Shown here in pieces: positions 45,792-57,540 of a DNA stretch of 64,000 nucleotides. The notes under the pieces are model-generated. The model made no database searches and was not told the origin of the DNA. It saw only the letters and a list, made by a program, of their open reading frames with translations. Position numbers and translations under genes: made by a program. Position 1 is the first letter of the stretch; each line of letters opens with the position of its first letter. This stretch comes from Plazaster borealis (taxonomy: Eukaryota > Echinodermata > Asteroidea > Forcipulatida > Labidiasteridae): assembly GCA_021014325.1 (NCBI GenBank), contig CM037473.1:12772696-12836695 (forward strand), in the 5' to 3' direction.

Positions 45792-45905
45792 GGGGCCCAA
45801 TTTCATGGCTCTGCTTACTGCAGAATTCTGGGCTTACAGTCAATAGAATTAGATGCTTTACAGGATGCTGTAAGTGCAGAATTCTGGGGGTAAACAAAGC
45901 CATCA
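45792..45905. mobile_element. Divergent GGGCCC-type MITE
   Basis: GGGCCCAATTTCATGGCTCT and internal CAGAATTCTGGGCTTA; same subfamily as 22639-22759. Confidence 0.6.
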
Positions 45906-46361
45906 AAAAGCCCTCAATAATACATTCTTTTCAAAACCTAATGTGCACCTGCAGAATTAACATAAATATTAGCCCTCTTTAAAATATTGTCTTTACCATC
46001 CATCTACATATTAAAAAAAAAAACACTGATTAAACAGGGACAACTACCAATCTACTTTGCATCTGATTGGGAAAGATTTTAAAAATTAAATTGAAAATAC
46101 AACACACTTAAACAGAATACATATCACAAAATAAATCAACAAGAATTTTAAATCCATTCAAGATGTTTGAAACAACATAACATAAAAATTGCAACATTCT
46201 CGTCAATTACGAAAATAAACATCTGTCCCCAGACATTTTCAACACGTAGAAGACTGTCATAATTATCAGCAAATAATAATCAGCTATTCATTAATTAATT
46301 GGTGTATTGCTTTGTTAAGCTAACGATTGGCGGGATAATTGTGGATCAGAAAACAACAGAA

Positions 46362-46670
46362 ATTGGGAGGCTAATCATCCTTACTTGCAGCTAAGATGCT
46401 GATTTGCGAAGGATGCGGCTACAAACTGTTCGAGCCGCAGGCATGCAAGAGCACCTTTGGCAGCCAGCCCTATTGACCCAGATATGACCATTGATTACAG
46501 CCAGAGATAGAATGTGTTTGATTTTTACAGAGGGAGGAAAACCACAGGGCCCCTAGAAAAACCCTCGTGGCATAGGAGAGAACCAACACACAACTCTACT
46601 CCCATATGGCCTTTGTCGGGAATCGAACCAGGGCCACATGGTTGGCGAGCGCTTTACGCACTAGCCACCC
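46362..46670 (-). repeat. tRNA-derived SINE, family D
   Basis: GGCTAATCATCCTTACTTGC, GGGAGGAAAACCACAGGG and GGGAATCGAACCAGGGCCAC (B box complement). Paired with the copy at 31535. Confidence 0.75.
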
Positions 46671-47825
46671 ATGTCACCATGCTCATGGACGTGCCATGTC
46701 AAAAAGTTCAGCTTTTATGCATTGTTCAAATGGACACAGCTGTACAGAAAAGCATGTGTTTGCAGGGTTAAACAAAAACTTGGCTACATTTCAATTTTCC
46801 GCTTCATTTGCACTGTGACGCTAATTCTAATTAACAAATCTTTAATTGAGTTCTCATCATAATAATAAAAAATATTTGTTTGCCAATAAAACTTTGAATT
46901 CTGCTTCAAATGGACATATCTCCCCAGGTCGTCATGATAATTACTTATTATTAAACAATTTCAACAACAATTGGCTCCACATCACTTGTCATTTAAAATC
47001 ATAGAGCTATACATGTACATATAGTTCAGAGTGCTATAACTTACCCTGTGTTTTGAAACCATGTGGGTGAATCTACGTTTGTGTACAAACCTATTTAAAA
47101 GCTTGAAATTTTGCACAGCTGTTGTCTGGCTATTTGCATATTGGTGCCTTTATTTATGTACACCATAGACTCTATCAATTGAATGCATAATCAGTATTTG
47201 TGTAAGTATTTAAATAAAATATTGAGTACAAAAGGATAATCTAAAAGAAGAAAAGAAGAATCCCTTTTTTTGCTTTCTCTTTTTTTTGCTATGTCAATAT
47301 TTAGATACTCATTTGAGTGATACTGTATTTCACACAATAAAAAGAAATTATTATTGTAATAACTGGTACTTATTTAGATGTCAACATGTCTCGATCACCC
47401 CTTTGAAACAACTGACATGTGCTTTAATTAACAACTATATTTTTTAATTAAGTAGATACACAGTGTTTATGTAAACAGATGCAAAAACCTCTCTTGCATT
47501 CAAAATGGAAGATATCTAAAACATGCATATTGTTTTTTACATTCTAATTAGTCACCAAAATGTATCACAAAATATAATCCGACAGCAACAATTGGCAAAA
47601 GATAGTACTATTGTTAAATTAAACATTAACATCGCACATACACAACTCATTTTTATATATATATATATTTCTTTAATGTTAATTTACATTATTAGTTTTT
47701 GTTTAATCTGTACATATTTTCTGGCGGGTTTCATGAAGTTACTGAGGAGCCATACACAATGAAAGGAAGATCTTGGGTTTTTTTAAGTAGATGAATTTGT
47801 AATTTTATTCGAATGGATTCCATCT
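46671..47825. other. Intergenic, no gene
   Basis: AT-rich with a short AT dinucleotide run near 47655-47670. Confidence 0.5.
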
Positions 47826-47829
47826 TTAC

Positions 47830-47970
47830 AGCCCAGGATTGAAATTACACGGAGGCCATTGGAGGCCATGGCCTCTGTTGCCCTGGTCCATGGCCTCAGT
47901 GCCCCATAGACTTTAAGATTTTCCAATGGAAGTGCCCTTTGCAAAATGAAACCGGCCTTAAAAGCCTGGT
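47830..47970. mobile_element. CAGGCCTGGAATT MITE, partial
   Basis: GATTGAAATTACACGGAGGC, GGCCTCTGTTGCC and GACTTTAAGATTTTCCAATG match the copy at 58463; the far end is lost. Confidence 0.7.
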
Positions 47971-48016
47971 GCACAGTCTACGCAAAATGGAAACACGGCA
48001 CCTCTTGACTTTCACC

Positions 48017-48306
48017 TATAGACCCATTGCATAACGCGCAGCGTACTCACGTGCGCCTGTCCTGGGTGTCATTTTGGGTGTCAAAATCGTATACAAACAT
48101 GCACAAAAGTGAGTTTTGACACCCAAAATGACGCGCATTGTTCGGAGGCGCGCTCCGGGTCTATAGAAATCAATGGATCCCCCTTGCATAACGCGAAACG
48201 CTACAGATACGCTGAGGTCACGCGCACGTTTTTACGCACAGAGAACAGCTATCATCCAATGATCTGCCTCCTTTTTCAGAGTGTGACGTCATATGCAATG
48301 GGTCTA
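48017..48306. mobile_element. GC-rich MITE with ATAGACCCATTGCATAACG ends
   Basis: TATAGACCCATTGCATAACG on the left is mirrored by ATGCAATGGGTCTAT on the right. Internally TCATTTTGGGTGTCAAAA pairs with TTTTGACACCCAAAATGA. A second GGGTCTATAG and TTGCATAACGCG inside suggest a nested or duplicated end. Confidence 0.7.
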
Positions 48307-48332
48307 TTTCCCTTTATATTGAGATAAATGAA

Positions 48333-48405
48333 CTGGTCCCAATTCAAATATTATTGCTTAACCAAAAATGAGCAGGATACCAGTCACAGATAGTATGTTA
48401 AATTG
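48333..48405. mobile_element. GGGCCC-type MITE, truncated
   Basis: Contains ATTGCTTAACC and GAGCAGGATACCAGTCACAG, the internal part of the family; one end missing. Confidence 0.55.
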
Positions 48406-48925
48406 TATTTTACCCTGGACGTTTTATTCTGCCTAGAACAACTTTGGAACGCCTTAAATTTGTTGCAGTCAGTCGTACGGCTGATGTGAATATCCACCCG
48501 GACATTCCATTGTGTAGTGTACACAGTGTAACATGCTATGTTTTGTTTCCCCCGCACAAACAGGGACAGAAGGTACTGGAATTTATGCTCGTAATCTCCC
48601 TTTTTCCGGGGGTTATTGTGTAATCCCCGAAATTAAGTACTTGTTCAAATATAAAAATTTCACATATTAACCTGTATGGAAAGTTTTATCTCATTTTGAT
48701 TCTGGTCTTGCAATAAAGTTTTTGGTCCAGTAAAAGTTTTGAGCTACAAGCCCTGTGGTCTAGTGGATTTTCCCACCAAATTCAAGCTCTGATGTATCTT
48801 TCCTTGTCAGCCATGATTAAAAATGATTTTCTTTGTTATTGTATTCCCATACCCTGCATATTATATAAAAAACTGAATAATAATCCTTGTTAGCTGACTG
48901 GAAACCAGACTAATTCCAGCATCAG

Positions 48926-49753
48926 GCTGTGTCCGAATAAGCAGCTGCAACAAAGGGCAGCATATGCTTCAACACATGTTAAACCTTGCAGTAGCCGAGG
49001 CCAATCAAATTGATCCATTTTCTGACTTTGTAATAAGGGATGATTAAATCGGCCCTATTTATAATGCCAGGGAACAATTTTGAAATGAAATTTTGCATAG
49101 CAAAATTTTAAGACCGTGATGTTTTGTGCACACTGAATGCTGTAACTGAGTAGCAAATGATGATTTTTGAGCAGCAACTGTTACATTTTGTGTTACGTTT
49201 TGCTATGCTATACCACGGACATCAGTCACTGAACACATTTGTATTGGCTACAACCATAGAGTTTTAGAACCAGAGGGAGCAATCCCTTATGTAAAATACC
49301 TAAACTCCGCCCACCCACCATGGGCGAAAATCCCTATGGGTCAATTACATATGAATGTCCTCTTGGAAAATGTTTACTGTGAAATATGACCAGTGTAATC
49401 TGACGGGTCAAGACCATTGTCTCAATGGGCAAGAAAAGCTTTATGGCGGGCCGTGTTGCATGGTTTTGTGCGCCCGATAGTTCTTATATATAACTCTATG
49501 GTTACAACACACCACATGACCTTAAAATGACATTTGTGAAACTGGTGACCAAAATATATTTTGGAAAGTCAGCTTTGAGCTTGTGAGTGCCTTGACTATG
49601 GTCATTGTGTCTAGAATTTTGTATTAACAATTACTAACAAAAACAAAAGTAGTGACTTACAGCTTAAAATGCATGGCATTACACATATTAAACACAGGGG
49701 ACTCCTAGGGTTAACGTGGTGGTCCAGCCGCAGCTGCTAATTCGGAAACGACC
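48926..49753. mobile_element. Possible larger element with GTGTCCGAATAAGCAGC ends
   Basis: GGCTGTGTCCGAATAAGCAGCTGCA at the left and GCAGCTGCTAATTCGGAAACGACC at the right are inverted relatives 830 bases apart and resemble the ends of 39748-39891. A separate MITE (49252-49503) lies inside. Confidence 0.5.
49252..49503. mobile_element. MITE with AACCATAGAGTT ends
   Basis: AACCATAGAGTTTTAGAAC on the left and GTTCTTATATATAACTCTATGGTT on the right form TIRs. Confidence 0.75.
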
Positions 49754-49816
49754 TCAGTATAAAATGGCTGACTTGTGAGCAAGATCTACTGCACATTCTC
49801 CGTGGAGTCACTGTCC

Positions 49817-49905
49817 TCATCTGGACATGTTGAAGATGGACAAGTGGTTCATCTCAAATCCTCGTATGCCTTTGGCTGCAAAGTAGATGTAACCGGTGTG
49901 GTACA
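49817..49905 (-). CDS. TMEM134: TMEM134 exon 6 (residues 114-142, stop)
   Basis: Acceptor CCATTGCAG/TGTACC, stop TGA at 49819-49817. Encodes YHTGYIYFAAKGIRGFEMNH, the conserved C-terminal motif. Confidence 0.88.
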
Positions 49906-52900
49906 CTGCAATGGATAATAAGGATCACCACAACACAAACGGTGAGAGCAGTCAAAGGTTAAATGTCACAAACCCAAACAAATACCCCCAGTGGTCCAAA
50001 ATCCTACTCAGGAAGTTTTCCGACTTTGCAGGATATGGCACTGCGGGCCCAAATAACAATTACTTATCAATGGAACAGGCATGTCACTCTTATCCAAGTC
50101 CAACCACTTTTCCAGATGTTGTGTTTATGTTCTTGTTTTTGTTTTTTTACTTTAGGAGGGTCTAAACCAATGATACATGTACATCTTTACTTTAATTGGA
50201 TTCAATGGAAAAACAACCATCAAAAGTGTCATTATTTTGAGTACTTACATCCCGGCACAAAGAACAGGAAACCAATGAGGATAAAAATTGCACTGGCAAT
50301 ATGTTCTGTTGAAGGAAAATGGAAAATTCATCATTTAATAACAATTTCTTGATTGATTTGAAGTGGCCACAACTAGAGCAATGTATTACAATTATGACCC
50401 TATCTCTGGTTACACCCCTCCGCACCCCTACAAATGCAAGTTCCTAATCCTAATCCTAAACCTAACCCTCACCCTAACCCTCACCCTAACCCTCACCCTC
50501 ACCCTAACCCTTGCGTGTAGATTTTGAGGGGTTATCAGACCAAAGGTTGCCCGTAAACGTGCCGTTTATTGGGTTCTATCTATACAGGGTTTCTTTTTAA
50601 AGCTGACACACATTTAGTTAAACAGTTGCCAACTCACCATGTTTCGTTGCTTCAAACACAACTCCAGCAGCTATCAGCACTGCAAGATAGGAGACAAACA
50701 CAGCATTACAATTACATCACAACAAAATTATGCTAACCAAAATAAGATTACCGTCCAAAATATCATAACACATGGTCCACCTGTGACCGATACCCTGCTT
50801 ATTTTTGCCAATTTTTTTTAAAGCAAAGAGCTTCAGGGGGATGCCTAATGACCATAACAAGAAGATTTACTTTAAACGGTGAGCTTAAAACCGGCAGGGT
50901 TGTGGACGTATGATAAAGGACTCATCCATATGCCCTTTAATAATAATACAGACAAATCTGTCAAACTTTTCTGTTTTGTAAATTTTCAATTCCTGTCACG
51001 TCCTCATGCTCCATTTCCTGGAGGGTCAAATTGCAAGTGACGCTCAATGATTTATTGTCAGGTGGCCCAAGCATGTTGGCTGGGATAGTAGACTAAACTG
51101 TCTAATCAGTATGTGTTACAATTCAAACCTGAACATTATTTTATCTACTTACAAATGCCCACAACGAGCATGACAACTGATCCCAGCACAGCTCTCCAAT
51201 TCTGCCGAATCTCCGGATGCTGCCACCACCTGAGAGACAAAAAAGGAATTTGGCCAAAAAAAGAAAAGGTTAGAATACTCAATAACTGATGAAGGTGAAA
51301 CATACAGTATGAAGAAACTTGCGGAAACAATTCAAAAGCAATGACGACGTGACGCTTATGGCTTTTTTGGCTGGTAACCTATTTCTAATGATTGAGACAT
51401 CTCGTAGAAAAAATGACGAAAGACACATGCAACATGGACAAGCAAACACATCAACCTGTCTTCGCTCGCTCAAGGAAGTACTTCCTCAAATACATCATCC
51501 CCGTAGACAGTGCACCTGAAACAGCCAGAATGGCAGCATGGAAAGAAAGACTGCAGGTATTACCATCAGCAGTGGGAATGGGTCTGGCACCACAGGAGCA
51601 GGGTTTCCCCTTTACTTTTTCAGTGAATAGCCAACAGGACCAGTTAGCTTGTCATTTCTCTGGTCCCCAGCTTTTTGGAATGTTTTTAAACACTGAACTA
51701 GCCGGCCGGACCACTTGGAGTGAACTTTTGACTGGTCCTCATTTGATTTAACTGGCATTTGGCCAGTGGAACACTGTTAAGGGAGAACGCTGAAGCACCA
51801 GGTGCAAGCCAATATTGGATGACCACGTGAGCTCTGAACCGACTGTGCACTAGATATGGCCAATGTCGGGTACTTATGGAGAAGTGGGGATACCTACCTA
51901 ATGGCCAAACTAAACACTGTGACTATGGGGAACCACAAACATTGAAGCGCTTGCTGTGCTGCCCACACAAATTACACAGGCCTGGAATTTCATCTTTGAG
52001 AAGAAAAGGCTATTTTCATATTGCAAAGTGCACTTTCATTAAAAAAACTTGAAAGTTGATGGAAAACATCGAGGCAAGACCAGGTCCCAATTTCATAGTG
52101 CTGCTTAAAGCAGAAAATATTGCTTAAAAAATTTCTGCTAAGCAAAAATAAGCTGGATACCATTCACAGATGATACATGTGACATGCTATTTTGGCTAGT
52201 AGCTCTATTCTGGTGAGCATATTTTAGTTGTGCTTAGCTACTTGTTGTGCTTTAAAGCAGCTCTTTGAAACTGGCCCATGGGCAGCAGCCGTGGCCTCTG
52301 TCTAATTCAAAGCCAGAAGACCTGTGCACAACGAAAAACTGCTGATTTTACTGAGGTTGGCTCAGTGACAGCAAACTAATGTTGAAACTGTTCTTACATG
52401 CTGGTGTTGCAAGAGTGCATGTCTTGGTTAGAGATGCACAATGTATGTGCCAGAATTTTTCCGCACTGAAAACATTTTGTGTGCCTAGTGATAAAAATTG
52501 GATCCAGTGCAATAGAAGTCGTGGTGTGCATAGACAGATTTGAATTTGAATACATGAAGTCTGACATACCACATTTTAGCTGAGGCTGGAGCATTGTACT
52601 CGGACTCTTTCTTGGCCTGGGTACTGTAATTCTCCTGTGACTCTTCAATCAATGGCTGCAAAGCAAAATAGAAGCATTTGAACAAGTGATAACACACACC
52701 ATATGTTTTTTCAGCAAGTATTCATTGAAAATCTTCATTGAAAATAATAATAACAATAAAAAAAACAAGACATTTTTATAACGCAGAATGCAGGAACCAG
52801 AAAAGGTTCTGAGGGTAGTTCAGTTACAATGTACATGCTTCATTATAAGAAATAACTGTCAGTAAACTTGCAGGTACAACCATGTGTAAAATCTCTTTTA

Positions 52901-55575
52901 GGAGGAGAGCCAAGACTCCTCCCAAAAGATTTTACACATGGTTGTACATATACCTACAAGTTTACTATTTATAGTTACATGTACATGTACTTCTTTTTTT
53001 CCACAGTACACATGCAAGCTTCAAACATCACTTTGCTTCATTATGTTTTCCTACTCATAATGTTTACCTGGTACTGCAATTTTCTTGAAAACTAAAAGCA
53101 TTTCAGACACAACCTTTCTTCTGGCTGATTGGTTTCCAGCAAACTAAATTTGCACCAAGTGCATACAGGCCTGATACTTCACGGGCCTCTGTTACCCGGC
53201 TTGGTCGATACAAGCAAATTGCTAGCCTACAAATTGCGTGCCGATATGCGAAAAATTTCGGCCGATACACAAAAAAATAACAATAAATAAATGTACAGTG
53301 AGGGCTTTTAAAAACAATGATAAACATCAAGTAGAAAACATTCTGAAGACCTCGTTTCAATTTAGCATGTTTGGCTAAAAATCCACAAATTTGGGTCCGC
53401 AGTTTTGAGAAATCCTGGGGAGAACCCTGAATATGTTCAAAGGATTGTCCTAATAGGCTCTATATGAAGCACTATTTACCATGCCTCAACTGCTAAATGT
53501 GTTAAGATCTTCTTTTTAAATGTGGAACTCAATATTTATACTTCTAAATCTATATTTGTATATCAGGAAAGTATGAAAGAACAAGCACATCAAAATAACA
53601 AAGTAAAATCAACTAACAGCAAGGAAAGAGCTGTAAACCAGCCTGATGAATTCCCTAAAAGAAACAAAGTTTCTGTTACAGGAGACTCTTCTCCCTAGCT
53701 GGCAAACACACAAATATCTAGAAAAAATATAACTACAATTATGGTTTATTGTGACCTTTGGTTTTCTGAGGATATTTTTGGTGGACATTTTTTTTAATGT
53801 AAATGTGGATTCATAACCTCCGTTCCCCCTGAACATTGCCTTGGAGTCCCTTGAAATGTTCCAGTAGAAATTGTAATTTCCATCATGACATTGAGGTGCC
53901 CTGTACTAAGGAAAAACTGCCTTGTCCTTACAAAATTGAAGCATCAGGCCTACCCTACAAACTCAATTTAATTAGACACTACATGTAGGTAGGACACACC
54001 AATGCACCATGTTATACTTCAGGGTTCGCCCTTAACTTGTTTAGTGAGTTGCCAGCAGGACCAGTTAGCTCATTAACTAGTCCATCAGCGTTTTCACTAG
54101 TCCCTATTTAAAATGAAATAGGAATGCTTATCAACACTGAACTAGCCAGCTGGACCACTTGGAGTGAATTTTTACTTGTCCTCAGGTGTTTGAACTGGCA
54201 TTTGACCAGCGGACCACTGTTAAAGCCCCTGTACACTATTGGTAAGATCGAAAAACACAAATGTTCACAGATTCACACATAACTTACATGATTTAAAGTA
54301 AGTAATGGTAGAAAGGGTTCCTTAAAATATTTCTGCCTAAAATGCTACCGTTTCTGAGAAATGAGTAAAACAACAGTTTTTATCACGCGCGATAATTTGA
54401 CAAAACAAAAATAACATAAGGTCTCTTTTCACTATTTTCTTGTGACCTCGATGACCAATTGAGATCAAACTTTCACAGGTTTGTTTGTTCATGCATATGT
54501 TGAATCACACAAAATGTGGACACTGATTTTGAGCTGTTACCAAAAGTGTACAATAACTTTAAGAGAGAATGCTGTACTGCTATTTTACATTATGTAGTGC
54601 ATAGTACAACCAGGGCCCAATGTCATCGAGCTGCTTTAAATAAGCACAAAAACTAGCTAAGCGCAACAAAATTTTACCAGAAAAAGGTTACCAGTCAAAA
54701 ATTCCAATATCACATGTAACATCTGTGTGACTGGTACCCTGCTTATTTTTGCTTTGCAGAAAATTGTTAAGCAATATTTTCTGCTTCAAGGTGCTCTATT
54801 CTATGATGAAAATTTGGCCCTGTATATTTCATGTATCAATAATTATTACAACAATAGAGCTATCATCATGAGACAGGTTTATTAAAAAAATAGCTACCTC
54901 AGTAAACAATTGGTCTTTGTGGAATACAAACAACACTTTGATTTTAATTAAATGACATTCTATTCATTGTACACCGTCTGTCTTAATGGACCATAATGGT
55001 AACGTGACAAGGAGAGTTAAAGGGAGAGTATACCTTTGGTAATACTCCAAAAGTTAATGACCATAAGTACTGAGTATACAGTGCATCGGTGTAAGGGTAA
55101 AAACAAATTCTATTCTTTATCCTCGATGCAAAGTTAACATCTATTAAATCATTTCAGTACCCGCTGCTAACACATGATAGGATTTGAAATGCCTCTAGCC
55201 ATCGGGCTAGCTCGGTGGTCTTGTGGTAAGACATCTGCTCACAGCAATGCAAAGGTCGTGGGTTCGAATCCCACCAAGTGATTTGCCTGTAGATTTTTTT
55301 AATAGAACTCGGGAAAGTATTTAGCATACAGTGCTTAATACACATCAGTGTAAGGGTGAAAACAAATTTTATTCTTTATCCTCAATGCAAAGTTAACATC
55401 CATAAAAACTTACTTGGTTAAAAAAAATAATACATGTCATACTGTTAAAAGAATGCAAACATTCAAAATTGAAAAGAAATTAAACAAATCTAAGAACCTT
55501 GTATGTTCCAGAAGAAACTGATGCCAAACTATCCATATCAATCACTTCCTCAGCTCCTCCGTCTTGGTAAGACAT
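49817..55575 (-). CDS. TMEM134: TMEM134-like two-pass membrane protein
   Basis: A member of the TMEM134/TMEM230 membrane-protein family, whose biochemical role is poorly defined. Six coding exons on the minus strand (55575-55498, 52655-52570, 51229-51153, 50679-50638, 50305-50249, 49905-49817) join in phase to 142 aa, shorter than the human protein (about 195) because the N-terminal region is reduced. An acidic N terminus (MSYQDGGAEEVIDMDSL) is followed by WWQHPEIRQNWRAVLGS, which matches the QHP and VL segments before the first helix. Two hydrophobic segments (about 66-90 and 97-115) are followed by LYHTGYIYFAAKGIRGFE, the family's YH...KG.RGF motif. The donor of exon 1 (AAG/GTTCTT) is weak, so an extra phase-0 exon between 52.7 and 55.5 kb cannot be excluded. 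Confidence 0.86.
50249..50305 (-). CDS. TMEM134: TMEM134 exon 5 (residues 95-114)
   Basis: Acceptor TTCCTTCAACAG, donor GGGAT/GTAAGT. Encodes HIASAIFILIGFLFFVPG, the second membrane segment; phase 1 both sides. Confidence 0.9.
50442..50511 (+). repeat. Interstitial telomere-like (CCCTAA/CCCTCA) repeat
   Basis: About 70 bases of CCTAAT, CCTAAA, CCCTAA and CCCTCA hexamers, for example CCCTAACCCTCACCCTAACC. The complement resembles the animal telomere repeat TTAGGG with TGAGGG variants. It lies in TMEM134 intron 4. Confidence 0.85.
50638..50679 (-). CDS. TMEM134: TMEM134 exon 4, 42-nt exon (residues 81-95)
   Basis: Acceptor CTATCTTGCAG/TGCTGA, donor ACATG/GTGAGT. Encodes LLIAAGVVFEATKH, the end of membrane segment 1 and the EAT turn. 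Confidence 0.9.
51153..51229 (-). CDS. TMEM134: TMEM134 exon 3 (residues 55-81)
   Basis: Acceptor TTTTTTGTCTCTCAG/GTGGTG, donor GCATTT/GTAAGT. Encodes WWQHPEIRQNWRAVLGSVVM and the start of the first helix. Confidence 0.92.
51600..51790 (+). repeat. Dispersed repeat, GACCAGTTAGCT family
   Basis: CAGGGTTTCCCCTTTAC, CAGGACCAGTTAGCT, ACACTGAACTAGCCGGC and GGACCACTTGGAGTGAA are shared with 54020-54235. An open frame over this stretch is incidental. Confidence 0.75.
51978..52278. mobile_element. Two MITEs side by side
   Basis: 51978-52080 is a partial CAGGCCTGGAATT element. 52083-52278 is a GGGCCC-type element (GTCCCAATTTCATAGTGCTG to CAGCTCTTTGAAACTGGCCC). Confidence 0.75.
52570..52655 (-). CDS. 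TMEM134: TMEM134 exon 2 (residues 27-55)
   Basis: Acceptor TTTTGCTTTGCAG/CCATTG, donor AATGTG/GTATGT. Encodes PLIEESQENYSTQAKKESEY and NAPASAKMW, a polar cytosolic stretch before the first helix. Confidence 0.85.
54020..54235 (+). repeat. Dispersed repeat, GACCAGTTAGCT family
   Basis: CAGGGTTCGCCCTTAAC, CAGGACCAGTTAGCT, CTGAACTAGCCAGC, GGACCACTTGGAGTGAA; same unit as 51600-51790. Confidence 0.75.
54232..54562 (+). mobile_element. MITE, ACCAATTGAG family
   Basis: GTACACTATTGGTAAGATC at the left and TTACCAAAAGTGTAC at the right are inverted relatives; the interior has CGATGACCAATTGAGATC and TTCACAGGTTTG. Confidence 0.8.
54614..54820. mobile_element. GGGCCC-type MITE
   Basis: GGGCCCAATGTCATCGAGCT to GATGAAAATTTGGCCC, with internal TACCAGTCAAAA and GACTGGTACCCTGCTTA. 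Confidence 0.8.
55206..55420 (+). repeat. tRNA-derived SINE, family C (best copy)
   Basis: GCTCGGTGGTCTTGTGGTAA (A-box side), GTCGTGGGTTCGAATCCCAC (B box), then TTGCCTGTAGATTTTTT. A tail block (AAATTCTATTCTTTATCCTC) also occurs just upstream at 55103-55150. Confidence 0.8.
55498..55575 (-). CDS. TMEM134: TMEM134 exon 1 (residues 1-26)
   Basis: ATG at 55575-55573; encodes MSYQDGGAEEVIDMDSLASV and SSGTYK. The donor AAG/GTTCTT is non-ideal but keeps phase 0. An acceptor-like CCTTTTTCTAG lies 12 bases upstream of the ATG, so the leader is probably split. Confidence 0.7.
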
Positions 55576-55599
55576 TTTTTCCGGTCACTAGAAAAAGGG

Positions 55600-57285
55600 T
55601 CTAAAACACATCAACGTTTGTCTTCTAATTTTTGCTGCACTAAGACACTGGGGAATATGTAGACTGGAAAAAAAACCAGTTCCAATACTGAACCATTAGG
55701 ATGATGAAGTATTTGATGTCAGGCAAGCTGCAAATCAATTTAGTGATGATTGATCGACTTGTGGAATTGTAAATAAATACACCTGAGTGAGCCACCAGTG
55801 AGTAGGTTTGTATTTACACCGACTCTGGCCATGCACTCAAACCACAATGAGCAGTTGACCATTGATGAAAGTAAAGACCGATCCAAGTGAAGTATCACAA
55901 GAGCTATACATGTAGTGTCAGTCAGCGAATTCCCACAACAAGCATCCACAGAAAACACCAATTATCCAACACTGATGGTTCAGTAAGCCTTGTGTAGGTG
56001 CCACAGAGCAGGTACTGCATGCAGAGACACTCAATTCTTAAACCTCTTTTACTTCTAAAAAGGCAGTTCAGGTTGAATGATATTAGGAGCACTTAGTTTT
56101 CTCATGGAAGAAAGGTGGTTTGGTTTGCTGAACAAATGTCGTACAGAATCCTAGGAATCCATGGAAATACTCCAATTAACACAATAGCTAAATGTACATT
56201 TAGCTGGTATTAATTCCTTTTTAACACTGATATTTCTCAAAAGAAAAGTACTGTTGCAATTGCACCGCAGAAGATGCACAGAGCATACAGTTTGATGATT
56301 CAATGATGAGACAATGAATGTCCCAGAACTAAAATCTGTTGATAATGCACTGTGTGTTTTCATCCAAACAACGATCAGGAGGTGGACCGAAACAAAGCTG
56401 CAGAAGCCGAGGTGAAGCAGAATATGCAGAGAACTTTTATCAGCTGTTCAGCTTTTCCTCATCATGCGGTGCTTCACCAACTGCTCTCACTAAATCCACC
56501 TGTTACTCGATTCCTAACATAGGGTATGCTGAGTTGAAAATATACATTGTTAACCTCAGCCAGGGCAGTCATTCCAGCATGCCTAATGCATAATACATGT
56601 AGGCAGGCTGTGAGAATGCCTATTTACATTATTCTCTATTTAATAGGTTGAAGTGTCTGTTGGTGAGCCACACTATTGATTGGAACTTGGTGTCATTGTG
56701 GGTTGGTGTAGTTAATTGAATGAACTTTGCATTGTAGTTCACCGTGGAAGAAGACTCCCTGCTCTGTGCATGGAGGGAGTTAGTACTACATGGTATACAA
56801 GCTGTTGATGGTAGAGTTACCACTATCAGTTCCTAAGTACATTGCACCCACTATTATAAAAGCATGTGTGTATACTTTGAACCCTTATACTGTCAAGAGG
56901 GAAAGCACACGCCCCCCTCTCTGCCCCATGCTCCTCCCCCCATTACAGCAGAGCACAAATGTACCCTTTTTATCTTTTTTTCAAGGGTCCCCATGCATGG
57001 ATTTATTTGAGGTAATCTGTTCAACAAGATTTAACCAAATATTTTTTTTTTTTAAAGTTAGGCCAATATTGTTCACAAAAAAATTAATGAACAGTCATCA
57101 ACAATTTCCTGGACTCCAAAAAACTTGAACGGATCATCCTGACCTACATTGTACATGTTTTATGTACTTATGTATGGTAGGATACTGTGTGGCTACTTTG
57201 GATAGATTGACTCCAAGTGCAAGGTTGTGCAAATTCACAACTACATGTTCCAACTACATGTAACAGTTAATTCTAAACAAGTTAG
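55600..57285. other. Region without recognised gene
   Basis: No exon could be supported; sequence looks mostly unique. The open frame at 56339-56593 shows no domain. Confidence 0.45.
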
Positions 57286-57289
57286 TTCG

Positions 57290-57540
57290 TCCTTCGGATG
57301 GGGCATAAAGCCATAGGTCCCATGTGCTGTGTGGGGATACCTTAAAATAAAAACCAGAAACTCATCGCTAAGCGCTAACGAAAGGGGTTTGCCCCGGTGT
57401 TTCTGGCAGTAGTTGCTGAATGCGCCGCAGCACCTTGTTAGTTATTACATAAATGGGTCGCAACTTCAAAAACCTGTTAAAAAAAAATAGCCCTTTATGA
57501 GACCCTTGTAGATAAAGCATTATGTAGTATATTATAACTT
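57290..57540 (+). repeat. SINE family A body fragment
   Basis: TCCTTCGGATGGGGCATAAA, GGTCCCATGTGCTGTG, GGGGTTTGCCCCGGTGTTTC and GCCGCAGCACCTTGTTA match the minus-strand body at 12950-13272; the head is missing. Confidence 0.75.

Larger units (their letters stand above)
52656..55497 (-). other. Long TMEM134 intron 1
   Basis: About 2.8 kb. Holds 52885-52970, where CATGTGTAAAATCTCTTTTA and its complement form a hairpin. Also holds the dispersed repeat at 54020-54235, a MITE at 54232-54562, a GGGCCC MITE at 54614-54820 and a SINE at 55206-55420. An acceptor-like TTTGTTTCTTTTAG with a short open stretch lies at 53613-53648 (minus), but its phase does not fit. Confidence 0.6.

Noticed and set aside
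51392..51751. 119-residue open frame
   Set aside because: Its second half is a dispersed repeat also present at 54020, and there is no splice or domain support.
53613..53648. Extra TMEM134 exon after TTTGTTTCTTTTAG
   Set aside because: The 37-nt segment to its best donor does not keep phase between exon 1 and exon 2, and the peptide does not resemble the family.
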